Origin: Okapia johnstoni
Lineage: Eukaryota; Chordata; Mammalia; Artiodactyla; Giraffidae
DNA: 64,000 nt
Direction of reading: 5' to 3'
NCBI GenBank assembly: GCA_024291935.2
Contig: CM044320.1
Span: 32,766,001-32,830,000, forward strand
Part shown: piece by piece, positions 10,629-25,800 of the stretch
How positions within the stretch are numbered: the stretch's first letter is position 1
Layout: each line of letters opens with the position of its first letter
Program-made: the position numbers and the translations under genes
Notes under the pieces: model-generated
Told to the model about the DNA's origin: nothing
The model's database searches: none
The model's input: the letters and a program-made list of their open reading frames with translations, nothing else

Positions 10629-13600
10629 CTGAGAACATACAACGGAGACATGGTATAGAGATGAATACACAAGTGACAAGAAATGAGCAGACAATTACAA
10701 AGGCACATACATAAAAGGCACCATTACTCCAAATCAGCTGCATTCCTAAAGTTTTTGGTTAAGTTAGTGTGGAACTCTGAATACAGTTTTGCCTACTGAA
10801 GCAATTTTATAAATAGAGAATAGGCTCATGGGCCAACCCACTAAAAGCCTTTTCTATCTTTTTAAAGTGGCTGAGATAAAGTATTAATAATCCTGTAGGC
10901 GCTAACCACCCTGTGTAACAAGTTTCCCATGGCCAAATGCATTCAGGGCTGTGGCTTGGAAATGCCAGCAACACGGTCCCCCAGTGTTGTTGGCACCCCA
11001 TGAACTCTCAGCCACTGATGCCCATGGCTGGAGGTGGCAGCTCTCACAGTAAAATGTGGGCTCCTGGGAACAGGGCATAAAGCATCTCAAGGAAGCGAGA
11101 ATCATCTGCCAGATCCCTTTCAGGATCTTCGTTCTCTTCCTTGGTCCCCAAGGATCCATCTGCTTGCTGGCTTACCACCTACCTCCCTGGCCCAGATGTA
11201 ACAGAAAATAGCAACCTTCCTCTCCGCATAAAAAAGTTTCACATAGTTTGTTGTTAGTAACAAAGTGAAGAGGTTCATTCCTCTCAATCCCATTTATTAC
11301 ATGAAGCCATCAAGGAAAGTCCAGAAGATACAGGGAGAGGATTCGGTTCACTTTTTGTTTTCTTTAGGCACATTTCGTTTATTGTCTTCTTGGTTGTTTA
11401 ACCATTAAGTTGTGTCTAACTCTTTGCGACCCCATGGACTGTAGCCTGACAGGCTCCTCTGTCCAGGGGATTTCCCAGGCGAGAATACTGGAGTGGGCTG
11501 CCATTTCTTCTTCCATCCGTTCATTTTTATACACTGAAAAAATATTCAAGTGCATTTCAGGGCAGCACCCCCTAAGGTTAGCCTGGTTGTATAATGAGGA
11601 GAGGGTGGAAATGGGGAATGGTGGCTGGAGTTCGGACATGTGACGAGGAGAGGAACTAGGCCTGGGTTTGCTGCTGACACAAGCCCTGGAGATGAGAGAG
11701 CTGAGGTCCATGAGGAAGGAGGTCACCAACTTCACCTCCATCTCTCCCTGCACCCTGACTGGGGCAGCTTGGCGGGTATATCATGGGTGTAGGGTGAGTC
11801 AGGTGGTCAGAGAAAGAGAGAGGCGAGGTTCCTGAGTGTCCCTTATAGCCATTCCCTTAAATTAGTAAATATTTACTCACTTTGTGCTAGGCTCTGAGGG
11901 CTCAGAGTTGGGGCCTTGAAGAACCCACGATCCATTAGGGAACACAGAGATGTACAGACATAGTTATAGTTGAATAAAGGAAGTGAAGTACAGGTGAAGT
12001 GATGTAGTACATCAGGAGAGAGAGAAGTGAATTCTAGAAAGGAAAATACAAAGCTTTTCAGAAAAAGATCCATCTTGAGGAGACAGGATTTACACAGGTA
12101 GAGAGAAAAGGTTGCAGTTCCGGGAACAAGCTGTATGAAAAAGGGCACAGCAAAGGCACAGACTAGGCAGAGCTTCCAGGCTAAGGATTTTAAACAAAGC
12201 ATTCCACAGCCAGCCCAGGATCCAGCAAGGTTTTGAACCCAGAAGACACAGAACCAGAGCCATGGTTGGAATGAATGACATGGACGAGGAGAGGAGGATG
12301 GAGGACGAGAAGAGGACGAGAAGAGAGGATGCCACCTGAGGCCATCTGGGAGGTTTCTACCGTTTTCTGGGAAGAGGAAGGGAGGGTGAGAAACAGGGGG
12401 CCAGTGTTGAGGAGGGAAGAGGGGTAGCAGGGGAGACATTGGAACCTCCACTTGTCAGCACCACCTTCTCTCCAACTCCTTGGGCTCCTCTAAGACGTGG
12501 ATTCCCCTGAACGCTGTCAGATGGAGCCTCCTGCATCTACAGAGTCAGATTCTACTGGTGCCAAAGGTGGGATCTGCATTGTGCTAAATTCCCAAGGCCA
12601 TTGGCAAATTATTGGTCCCTTGTTCTCCCACGTGCCTGCGATGCCCCTGTCATCCACTCTGGAATCCCACCCTCCTCCTTGCTCCCTGACTCTTCACATT
12701 CACTGAAGGGTTGTGTATTTATATACTCCCAATTTCACTTGCTCTCCAGATGTGTATCTTTGATAATTTTACTCAACTCTGGGAGAAAATAGTGTTCAAT
12801 AACTGAAAGGATAAACTTTATGCTATGTATCAACAGCCATAATGTATAGACTTAGAAATTAAGCCAAAGCTCCAATACTTTGGCCACCTGCTGCGAAGAA
12901 CTAACTCATTGGAAAAGACCCTGATGCTGGGAAAGATTGAGGGCAGGAGGAGAAGGCGGCGACAGAGGATGAGATGGTTGGATGTCACCACCGGCTCAAT
13001 GGACATGATTCTGAGCAAACTTTGGGAGTTAGTGAAGGACAGGGAAGCCTGGTGTGCTGCAGTCTATGGGGTCGCAAAGAGTTGGACATGACAGAGCGAC
13101 TGAACTATGAACAACAACAACGTAAATATAAGTGGTTTTTCGAGAAAATGGTATCACATACATACACTCTCTATGAAACAAAGAGTTCTCAGTCTTTGAA
13201 GAATCAAAAGTTTCACTTTGTCAGCTGGTTTTGAGTGCTAGATTAGCATAGCATTTACAAATGCTTTATGTAACAGTTTTCATATAAACATGCATAAATA
13301 TTTTTAGTAAAGATCTTGACATTTTAGTTTCAGTGCTACTTATTTTGTAAAATTAAAACATAAAAGAAGACTTTTAAAATATAATGTTTCTAAGGAAATA
13401 CATCCATAATACAATGACACTAACCTACTTTTAAAATAACACAATTAAAATTATTTACTACAAGATTCATAAAACAATAATGACTATATACATTTGAATT
13501 CAGAAATTATGATGCCTAAGGGTCAGACTTACTCTGTATTGAATAAATCAATATGATCATGCCTAGTAAATACTTAAGACAAAGATTTTTGAGAATAGGA

Positions 13601-16600
13601 ATTCACAGTTTAGTACTAGTGGAGTTTTGGGGGTATTTGTATAGATGAGCTTTTCCTATAAATATTTATACCTGTAAACCTCTGGATAAAGAAACATTTA
13701 AGGAAGAACAAGAAAGGTCATAACAGAAAATGTACAATGTGTCTGTGAACAAAGACTACTACCTAGATCTGAAATTCAGTCTCAAGATTAATAACTTTCA
13801 ACTTATGTATATGATGTTTCTATGCTTTGATCACTTAGACTCTAATAGATTTAAATGCCATTTAATTATCCCATATTTTAAAAGCACCACTAATTAAATC
13901 CTGCTTTAAATTTGATGGGTTGAAGAAAGAGAGGGTCATTTTGTGGCTTGCCTTCCCTGCAATCCACAGGCAGTGGAATCACCCAGAGAAACTGTTAGCA
14001 AAGTGCAGTTAACTATGATGTCCATCTAGCAAAACAGGAGAGTGAAACGAGAGTAAGAATGAAATTTAACCAAAACAACAAATGTAGGAAAAAGGGAAAA
14101 AAGAAATCATTAGGGAACATAATAAATAAAAAACCCAAAGTAAGACAGAAAGAAACACCCCTCAAATCTCAAGAATCACAGTGAGTATAAATGGGGCATG
14201 GCTGACCAGTCAGACAACAGAAATAAATATCACACAGAAATCCTGACAGCCACAGACTCATGGACAGTTGTAATTCTGACAGTATTAATGACAATACTTT
14301 GAACATTTTTTCTATACTAAATTTTCTATCTGATGGCTTCTAAATTAAAGCATTTATACTTTCCAATTATTCAAGTATAATATAATATACTGTGAGAAAA
14401 CATGTATGAAATAATGGTTGTGAAAGATGCTAGATATTCTTGGGAGAGATATCCCACAATGGGAAAAAGAGGAGGAAAGAAGGAAAAGAATCTCAAAGCG
14501 GTTACCCTGAACTGAAATTGTCAACTGTCTCCTGAAGTACAGTCAACAACTGTTGAAACTTATGTACTGAGACTGAGCTTATGTGATACTTCTTGTACAA
14601 AGATTTTCCTCAACAGTATACACTGTCAGCTAACATATAGCCTATGGGTATTTCACACTCATGAGCTCTGAATGAATAAGAAAATGTTTTCAAAGCAATG
14701 AAAGAAAACATTGCCTCCATTAGTGTTTATCTGTGATCGTCTTAAGAAGCTATGTACAAGCTGTGCGTGTTCAGTCACTATGTCCAACTCTTTGCCATCC
14801 CGTGGACTGCAGCCCACCAGGATCCTCTGTCCATGGGATTTCCTAGGCAAGAATACTGGAGTTGGTTGCCATTTTTTTCTCCAGGGATCGTCACAACCCA
14901 GGGATCAAACCTGCGAGTTCTGTAAGGATATTAACTGTTTGCATTACCTGTGACGGGAGTTCTGTTTTTCAGCCTATCCACCTCCATAGTGAAGTCATCC
15001 TTCAGAAAAAGGAACCCAATAATGGAAAACAGGTAGACAAGGATGAGGGCAAGAACCGCAGTTAGAATAATGGATCGGCCGTTCCGTGTGACACTTTTTA
15101 TGACATTGAGCAGAGTCTCTTCTCTATATACCAAATCAAAAAGCTACAGAAAAAAAAAAAAGAAAAGAAAACAAAGGCAGGAGAAAAAATGCAATGAAGC
15201 AACAAGTGAATAAATACAAGGGTAATCACAAATACAAACGCAGCCATTTTAGTTTATCCATGAGAGAATAACGATATCAATAAGACCTTAAAAATGAACC
15301 AAGATAGGTATTTCTTCTCCAGTTGGAATGCATTAATAAATTGCTTTTCAATAAAGATAACTCTAACAGCATATATAATGTGCATCTATTGATTTCCTAA
15401 CCAACAAAATATTAATTTTTTAAGATATGGAAATAGTATAGAAAATTCAAATTTGAATTTAGAATTGTAATATTATACATAATCAACTTAGCTGCTTATT
15501 CCCTATTTTTAGTCTTTCTAATATTCTGCAGTTGCCTCTGGAATATGTAAAATAGCTAACGTGAAAATGCTGAATTAGATTCCCCTAAGTGATGAATAAT
15601 TGACAGATTCATCCAATGTATTGTTTAATTAAGGGATTAGAGGTGAGATGACAAGAATTCAATTTTATGAGCCCACTATAATATTAATAGAAAAAGTATG
15701 CAATTTAAAAATATTTGAGAAACGCAAACATCTTTCTTAGTTAAACAGGTAGAATGAGGGCAAAATCTATTACTTTAGTATATACTTGTGGTAACAAAAA
15801 TATAATACACAGTGCTAATTCATTTCCTCTAATGGGTTATTATCAATTTTGTATTTAGTAGTAGAAGATCTATGCTCTAATTAAGAACCTAGGTATGTGT
15901 TTGCTATCAGTTGTCAACATTAAGGAAATTTTTATTTATTGTTATATTATAATGTTGAAATTAAACATCAGAAAGTACCTGTTTTATTATCAAAAGCTGG
16001 TTAAAAGCAATAAATTAACAGTTACTTTAAAGAAGGCATAAATAGCAGTATGGAAATAAATAGTATTTTTAACACTGGAATAATTGGGTTTGTCTTCTGC
16101 TATCTGTAGTCAGTGATTAGAATTTCTGAACTGGTTTAAATGATCAATTATCAGTGTCACTCATCCTTTCAGAAACACCAGGGATTTGTACACTGTTTTT
16201 CTAAGTACTGAGGCTTATGTGGTTACTTACCAATTTAATTGCAGCTGTGCAAATAATTGCTGTAAAGATATTAACTTGTTTGCTCACCTTAAGACAATGA
16301 CACTTTATGATGGTCAAATATAAAAACATGTGTTTAACTATTTTGCTATCTGTTTATCTCAGGAGGGAGCTACAAAATTTAGAAATAAAGTCCATATTCT
16401 TCCATAAAGACAAATTAAGCAATGCTGATTCAGCTTCCAAATTATTGACCTGGCTTATTTAACTTATTTAAACATTTAGTTGACAGAAAGGAGATTTTTC
16501 CTCAGTTGAACAGTGGCTGAAAGAAAAGGTCTGGCAAAATATACAGTTCATTTCTGGATAGTTTCTGAAAGTTTCTAGTTTTCAGAAGCTGATGGGATGC

Positions 16601-19600
16601 TTGCTAAAAAATGCATATTTCTGGGCCCCATTCCATATGTATGGAATCAGAAGTTTGAGAAGGCAAAGGTATTGACATTAGACAGATGAATGGTTCCTTC
16701 TGTTTATTTCTGAAAGGAAAATCTAGAGTGTAGTTTTTATTACTGGTTAAAGGATGCCTGGGCATTTGTGGACATAACTGAGAGTGCATATTCATATATT
16801 TTTTAAATATAAAGTACTTAAAAATACATTGAAATACCATTTTAGCACTATATTCAATAAAATGTCCTTCTAGTACTCTAAACATGAAAATGAAATATAT
16901 CCTTTTATAATCAACCCAGTGAAGACAAATTAGCATCAGTGTCGTACGATTTGAAAGATGAAAGATGAGGAAAATGCAAATAGAAAGTAAGATTAACACA
17001 AATTAAAAGTAACATTACTATTAATAACTCATATAATAATTCAAATATACCTTTATTTTGTCAAAAGCCTTTCCTTCAATAATGCAGAGTTACATACATC
17101 ATTTCACATGTTTTTCATATTATTTCTTTAATGAGTCTTGATATTACTAGTCTCTTATACTAAACCTATCCATTTTATAAACAGGGAGGTTGAAGCACAA
17201 AAAAACCACTGTCATAAATTTTACATATTACAGACAGGGAAAGGTGCTGGGTATAGCCTATTATATCATATATAATACATGATATAACCTGTCTATTAAA
17301 TATCATTAAATATCATAGGCAGATTTTTTTTTAATGGAAGTTTTATGGTGAATCAGAGCAGAGAAGATATTCATTTGCATCCCTGGATCAGAAAAAAAAA
17401 ATCTACTTTTGATTGCTGAATACTAATCTAACTTAACTGCCTAGAATATAATTTTGTATCCTTATGTTGATAAGGGGCAAATCTACTCTTCACTGGGGCT
17501 GTTTCAATTGCTTTAGGGTAAATGAAAATGTAGCCTCTTATTGAATCCTCCTACATGGCTGTGCTGGATAACAGGGCAGCAGGAGACTACGGATTTGCCT
17601 CTCATGATCTAAGCAAACCAGTCAAGATAATGGTTTTAGATCTTCAGCCTGTTTTTTAGGAATTATTTTACTGGGTAGTGCTCTTCTCTGCACATCAGCT
17701 GTGAGCTAAAGATATAAAGAAATTGCTATTATGGCATCATGACGCTAACCTGGTAATGCTCTAAGGTTCAAAACATTATCATATACTTGTATCGACTCCT
17801 CTCCTGGCTTATGGTTAGAGAACATATATGTAGGAAGGAAAACTGATAATCAACAAAAAACAAAATCAAAACCAAAATACAACTTTAGAAGCAATCTGCA
17901 AGCCCATCTAATGAATAGATACATGTAAATAAGTTTAACAACAACACCATGTTAAATCTGAAACTAGAAGACTGTCCTTAAAACAACTCATTGTCTTTTT
18001 GCTAACTGTTGGCTTTCCCTCTCAGTTTATTTATATGCCATTCTAAAGATATACAAAATACTTGGGGTTATAAATAAATACAATGAATTCAGTATCAAGA
18101 AAATAAATCCCTTTTCTTGCTCAAGAATCTCTAAGCTAATATGATGGGGCTAAAACCCAAAGCAGCCCGCTACACAAAGCCTGGGTCAAGAGCTGGGTCT
18201 CAGAGAGTACATAAAGAATTGCACCACCTATGTAGTATCTCAGAGAAAAAGACTAAAAATAATAATAAGGCATGATTTTCCTAGGCAAGTCTAAAAATAA
18301 CATAATTTGTCCTCAATGCCAGACTCTGCTTAAAAAAATCAAAGAGAGAAGCATAAGAAGCAGCAGCATTGTATATGTTTTTCAGCAGTGACCGTCTACA
18401 CAGAGATGTACTCACCAGGAAGCTATAGAAGAATTCATGGACAAAAAGGCCCAGCATGCAAACCAGGACATATGCCACGTGGTAGAGAAAGGCCATATCC
18501 AGGATGACTGCTCGGTAGCCTCGGGTGAACGTACCACGATTTCCAACAAAACTCACCAGAAACACTATTTTATTACAAAGCTAAAGGGAGGAAAAGATTC
18601 GATTTTATTGTCTTACTCATACTGGTGAAGCTCACAACAACAGCAGGTCATTGACAAAACCTATTATTCGCAAAGTCTGTGGTTTTCTTTGATGATTTCT
18701 CATTTTGTAATTTTTCAACACTGCTTACAAATCTACATGTAAACACCAGACAGACAAACCTTGTATTCTCTGCAATTCCAGGAAAAGGGAGCAAGAGTGA
18801 TTAAGAGACCCAGCTCTGCAATCAAGACAGACCTGAATTTACATCCTAGCTTTCCCACTACTATTATCTGATCCAGGCCATGCAACCGTAGGCCTTGGTT
18901 GTTTCCTCTTAAAAATTAGAATAAAGGAATTCCCACCTCAGAGAACTCTTCAAAGAATTAAATAATTCATAATGCATACGAAATCCTTAGTACAATGACT
19001 CTTGAAATATTACTTATTATATCTTATATATTAAAAGTAATACATGCAATGTTTTAATTATACTGTAAATGAAACAGAAAAATACATCTTCAGAAAGCAA
19101 CCAGAGATTTGTCCTGGATTTTTTTATCCTGGATTTTCTCCACTGAATATTATTCTAAACAAGTAAGCAATTAAAAATTATTTTTTTAATTTACTCTGCA
19201 TTCATAAAAAAATAAATATGTTTATCTACCGATATTAAAATAAATACAGTACTTGCATGTATTTTCTAAACTGTATGTATGGTAATTATTCAGTAAGCAT
19301 TCTGGAGTGTTTATTATGTTTGGTATCATATAGAATATTTAATATTTAAATTAAAACTACATTTAAAATTGCCTTCTGTGGCATAATTTTAGAATACAGA
19401 AATTTATACTTTGGTTTTTGGGCAATAACAATGACCCATGCAATGGTTTCCAAAGAACATGGCTATCATAAACTTAGTGCCATCTGTTTGGTTCTAGAAT
19501 CACTGCATTATTTGTCAATGGAAAGACTAGTTTTTCCATTTAGTTATCCAGGAAAGAATTATAGGTTTCAAAATTTCAGTTAGTTCTTCCAAATCATTCC

Positions 19601-22600
19601 CTGAGTCCTTACAAATTTTCTAATGGCACCATATTTGTCTTTATGTGTCCAGACCTAACTTCAGGAAAACAGCTTGCTCTTTGCAATACCATAGATTTTT
19701 CAATGTATATGAAAGAAATTGTCTTATGGAATGATTTTGAATAACATAAGAAGGAGAATAAATAAAACTTTGGACAGAAGTAAAATTTGAGAAGTTGATA
19801 AACCTTTCCTTCAACTTTCTGAAGTCCAAATCAACACAGATAAAATGAGAAATGGCTTATCATTGCACCTTGTGAAGATAACCAAACCAAATCAACAGCA
19901 TAGCAATTAAAAGCTTCAAACCTTTCCTAAGTTTGCTCCATGTTAATTAAATATCTTCTCAACAATCGACTTTATCAATTTCATCATCTTGCTAACAACC
20001 TGAATAGCATCAAATGAAGTTTTACTTCACTAGTGTTACATCATCATATCTTGACATTACTATTAGATATAGCTACAGTATTAATGGATGTCTTTATGCT
20101 TACTATCTAAGAGCAAGTTTAATTCATTCACCCAAATCATTAATATGAAACAGAAATAAGAAGTTCAATAAAAATGAAATCAAAGATGAAAATTATTACT
20201 TTTCAGAAGGATGAATGATATGCTGCAGACAAATTATTTATATATTGTGGCCTTAACCTGAGTCATAAAAAGTCAGGCGTGAAAACTATGTACACATCCC
20301 TTATACTAAGTAAAAGGGATATGCTGAATTCAAGTTCTCAAAAAGAGCAATATATTTCACTTCTCAAATGATGCAAAAGCAAGGACACACTTCTGCCTGA
20401 AAGGGCCTCTGCCAGTTTTGCATGAAAAATAAAGATTAGCCTTATTGGTTTCAAGTTAATTTTTCTGAACTTTGACCTAAAGTTTGACGTTGATGGACAT
20501 GCTCCTGTTCTCTTGATGGAATTGATACTGGTAGTGGCAGCCACCTATTTCTGCACACAACAGAAACAAGGAATTTGAGGTCTTTTAAAGTGTTCATACC
20601 ATGAAGAAATAAGTGCAAGTATAAACTGATTTGGGTAGGAAAGAACTTGAACATTGGTTTTTCTGCCTATGACCTTGAAATTTGTGAACTAGTCTTATTG
20701 AGCATTTTCCATGAAAGCTGGGAATATTCATGGAAATAAAGAAGTTACAAAAACATTCTCCTTTTTTATGTCATGACTTACTGGACACTGTCTAACTAGT
20801 CCTTCATTTGTTGATATCATTATGTAGGCAATCATTGCTTCTATGGCAAGGGTCCATGTGGGCAACAATAAATGGGGAGTGTGGGAACTGGGCAAGGTGG
20901 TTAAAAGGCCATCCTCAGAAAAACAAACATTGTATATTAACACATATATGTGGAATCTAGAAGAATGGTATAGATGATCTTAATTGCAAAACAGAAACAC
21001 AGACATAGAGAACAAACATATGGACACCAAGGAGGGAAAGAGGGAGTGGGATGAATTGGGAGACTGGGATTGACATGTACACACTATTTACACTATGCAT
21101 AATATAGATAACTAATGAGGACCTAACTGTATAGCTCAAGAAACTTGACTCAATCTGAAGTGGCCTAAATGGGAAGGAAATCCAAAAAAGAGGGGATATA
21201 TGTAAACACATAGCTGATTCACTTTGCATACAGCAGAAACTAACACAACTCTGCAAAGCAACTATACTCCAATAAAAATTAATTTTAAAAAGGTCATCCT
21301 CTTCTGAACTGCTGTTGAAAGGACCTTTCAGTCAGCACTCAAACACCAATATAAATGATCATAACTATCCCATGTATTTTTTTGTTCTCTGTCTATTCTT
21401 CAAAGCTTCCCTTGATATATTGGGTTGACTAAAAAGTTTTGTTTGGGTTTTCCTGTAAGATCTTATGGAAAAACCCTAACAAACTTTTTAGCTAACCCAA
21501 CATTTTTCATTGGAAGGACTGATGCTGAAGCTGAAGCTCCAGTAATTTGGCCACCTGATGTGAAGAGCTGATTCACTGGAAAAGACCCTGATGCTGGCAA
21601 AGATTGAGGGCAGGAGAAGGGGGTGACAGAGGATGAGATGGTTGGATGTCATCATCAACTCAAGGGACATGAGTTGGAACAAACTCCAGGAGATAGTGAA
21701 TGACAGGGAAGCCTGGTGTGCTGCAGTCCAGGGGGTCACAAACAGTCAGACACAATTTAGTGACTGAATAACAACAACAATATTTTTAATTAAGAATGGG
21801 GTAAATTATGTGAAGATTGGGAGGAAAAAGTGGTAGGTGGGGGAGAGAAAGAGTAGTAATGTAAGCTCTCTGTACAGCCTTTTAAAAGTGGCACATCATC
21901 CAAATGATTTATGAATGTCTTCTACAACAGCAAAATTAATGCTCATTTGTTAATTAATGTATGCTAAAATAAGTTCATTAATTTTAACTAAGTAAATTAA
22001 TTATACATTATAGCAATAGTTTCACAGATACATTACATTTAATTGATATGTCTTCGCAAAACTTTTAACAGCACAGTACAGTGGAAAGACCCTGGCTTAG
22101 AAACTGGGGCATCTGGGTTCTAGTCTTGTCTCTGTCATTAATTACTTTGGTAAATCCTCGTGGTCTCTACAGGATGTGTATATATTCATTTCTAAAATGA
22201 AATGACTAGAAAGGAATAAGCCTGAAGGTGCCTCATAGCTCTAGAATTCAAAGTGGTGTTCTTTAAATTTTGCTATTTTATGTGATCCCAGAAATTTTCA
22301 GCTCCCTTTATATTATCCTATTTGTTATTTGTGTATTCCTGATTGGTAATTCCATCCCCATCTTGCATTGTTCCTATTTATTTCCTAGGAATAAATTATA
22401 GTAAAAGAAGATTGTCTACTGTTTATTGAAAAGCAAAACTAAACTTATTGTCTTGAACTATAGTTGAACTATATTACTATATATTCATCAACCATCAACT
22501 TTCTAACTAAAAATGAGATTATTTGATTCAAAAATTTCCATTTCAGTGATGTTACATGGGAAGGATAAGGTTCTCCAGTTGTCAAAGTCTAAGGCAAAAT

Positions 22601-22810
22601 TGTTATGTAGTCAAAATCACCCAAGAAAACTTTTAAACTGTCAACAAAACAGTATAGTAAACAAGGGTGGTATAAACTATAGTGTCTCTTACTAAATTCA
22701 ACACATGCTATTAATAATATTCTCCTAGAACTGGAGCAGTTTTCTGTCTCTGCAACTGAACATCAGAAGTAGGTGCCTCAGTGAGTATAAGAAAAACACA
22801 GAGAGTGTGA

Positions 22811-22845
<35 letters not shown>

Positions 22846-25800
22846 TGAGAAATGAAGAGAATAGGAATGTTTTGACTCTGAATACATCCTTTACAGATAT
22901 ATACTGTATTATTATTTATTATAAAAATAATCTAAAAATATGAATAATAAGAATTAATGGGATGGTTAAATAAATTATGTAATATCCATACAACTGGAAA
23001 TATTATCATTACTAAAATGAGATTTACAAATATGTTTAATGGTATGAAAAAATATTAAGTGATCCCAAATTGTTAAAAAGAGTTTATATTTGTCAAAATA
23101 ATGTTAATTTCCAGGACCCATAGCTAAAATTGTAACGTAGAGGGTGGGAAGAAAACTGTATTGGGTTATAAGATAGGCTTTTATAACAGAGAAAAACATT
23201 TGAATTTTTTAAGCATCTCAACTATTGAGATAACTAACCCCTGTGACAAGACAAGAGAAGCTATCTGCAAGCTAAATAAAACTTCAATTTTTAGAACCTA
23301 GTAAAGATGAAGCATCATCATAAGCAGAAACTGATCATACGAAGTGCTCAGAACACAGATTGAGGCTTTTCCTCCCACTTGATTCCTTTTCCAAAAAAGG
23401 AACTTTCTGTATTTGCTTAAAACTGTGAAAGACACTGAGTCAGAAACAAATAAGTTCCTGGGAACCAAAACACAAACACATTAACGATCATGACAGCAGC
23501 GTTCGACAACTAAACCCTACTTCACATACTAGATGCCTGGGGAACACTAGCCTTTATTGCTGTTTTATCGTTATTATGCTGCTGTTCTTTTTTAAATCTT
23601 CACACTAATCTCCTGAACTGATCTTCTCAACAACCCATTTTACTGATGAAAAGAATGAAGTTCAGAGGCATGCTATTTGCCTAAGGTCTGAAATTCTGAT
23701 TCTCATTAAGTCTTAACTCTCAGGTAGACATCTTTTTCCTGTTTCTGATACCTATAACTTTAGTAATTATAGTTCCAATAATACAATTGCATTGTTATAC
23801 AATGCAAAGTTTTAAGTGTAAATTAAGTTACTAAATATGTTAAAATCTAAGGTACAAACATGATTGATTTGTTTTCTTTCCTACATCATAGGAAATGGTA
23901 AACCATAGATAGTTCTGTAATGATCCTGTATGTTAAATGTTAAGATACATGATATTCACGAAAATGTTTCTATTAAACTGCATAATATCAAAACTATAGA
24001 TAAAAACTCTATCAATATTTATCATATCAAAATTACAATTATTCCATTTAATTTGTCCCAAATGAAAGCTGATTATTTTTTTTTTCAGTTAACATGCTCT
24101 AGATAGGCAGATAATAATGCATTATTTAGGGGCTGTGCAAATTAGTGTTTTATGCCCTGAACGCTTTTAGAGTACTCACCGATTGACAAAGCTAATAAGA
24201 AAATTTTATCTCCAGGTAGATTTCTTCTCATGAAGAAATTAAAGTATAAAATTTGTCAGTCAAACAAATAGTCATTTCTTATGGTGGAACCATTTTCACC
24301 AAACTAGACAGAAGTTATCTTTTTTTTTTTTTCCCAGAAGTTATCTTTTTATCCTGTCTCCTGAGGGGGAAAATACTCCCAATGTTTTCAGTTTTCCCAA
24401 TAGACTTTAAAATGTTATTCCTTATTTCTTTATATATTCTTGAAACTTCTGGATGACAAGAACATAAATCCTCTATCGGAGACCCAATAAATGCTGTTAT
24501 TTTGGGTCTAACTCTGTCTAGCTATTATTTCACTGATCAAATTTGAATTTTCTCACCTGGATTAATGTCTTATTGAGAATCAGCTATTAGTTTATGTATA
24601 TTATTTGCTTCTTCAAATAACAGGCTTCAATAGTCATTGTATTTTTTAAAGAAAAAATAATAAACTAGAAGTAGTAATAGGCTTAGAAAAAATCAGACAA
24701 AGCCATGAAGATTCCTTAACTTACCTGCTGGAAATATTGCAAAGTTAGCTTATTTCCAAAGCACAAAAAGTACAAGTTCAGTTCATGTAAACCATTTTTA
24801 AATATTTAAGTGCTAGGTATTAAGGAAAGTAAAATGGGGCAAGGAGTGAGGTGGATAGGATTATATCTATGAATGTAACAACCTCTGCTCTTAAACTTAT
24901 AGAAAAATATATTTGGTACTTTACAGAATTTTTACTGATACACTCTTTGTATGTATAGTATACTTCACTTTATTCACAATGATTGAGGAATAATTGGTAA
25001 TATGGTGACCTGAATGTTCTAGTTTAACATATTTAAACATATAAATATCCCTGTCATATCAGTTCAGTTCAGTCACTCTGTCCTCTCTGACTCTTTGCGA
25101 CCCCATGGACTGTAGCATGCCAGGTCAGATAGATAAGTATATCTGTCATATATGTATATGTATATATGTATCCACCACATATATATATGTATATATCTGT
25201 CATATATATCATGTTCAATTTTTGAAGAATTATAATAGAGATCAGAAACATAGATCTGGCCATACTAGCTCAGCTTTATAATGCTCAAAACTTCAGTTGA
25301 TTATTTCATTTATTCATTGTCAATATATATTTGCCACATTTTTTATGGCAAGGCACTATAAATGTGTAAGAATACAAAAATAATCTTTCACTCATTCATC
25401 TACTCACTCATTACTTAATTTATTTAAGAAACATTTGTTGAGTACCAATCATGTTCCAGACTTTGAATGACTACTCATTCTTCTTAAGAACTTATGTAGA
25501 AGGGGAGATACCAGATACAGATACACAGATACCAGAATATAGGACATTATGCTAGAAACTCAGTTTAAAGTATAGAAAGTGCTTAGGTATTCAGTGGACA
25601 TATTAGCAAGATTTATTTGCCTATGTGGCAACTTGCTCTTTTATCAACCTGGTGAGTTATTGCTTCTTAATATCCCTTTTCATCTGCGCCATACAGAAAG
25701 TTGTTTAGTCCCTTTAAAATTTTATCACTTGGGCAAAATTACTGCTATATGCAATAGTAGTCTGGCTTACTTATCCTAAACTTACCTAGTAAGGTTGTGC

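Larger units (their letters stand above)
10629..14947 (-). other. ITPR2: ITPR2 intron (TM5 exon to luminal-loop exon), 4319 bases
   Basis: Holds a Bov-tA fragment, an L2 3' remnant, a BovB 3' end and a Bov-tA beside the donor. The stretches 10640-11390, 12270-12855 and 13125-14760 show no element I can name. The last is AT-rich without long open frames. Confidence 0.85.

Noticed and set aside
11873..12451. 192-codon minus-strand open frame
   Set aside because: It overlaps an L2 3' remnant and purine-rich unique DNA, has no known domain and no splice context.
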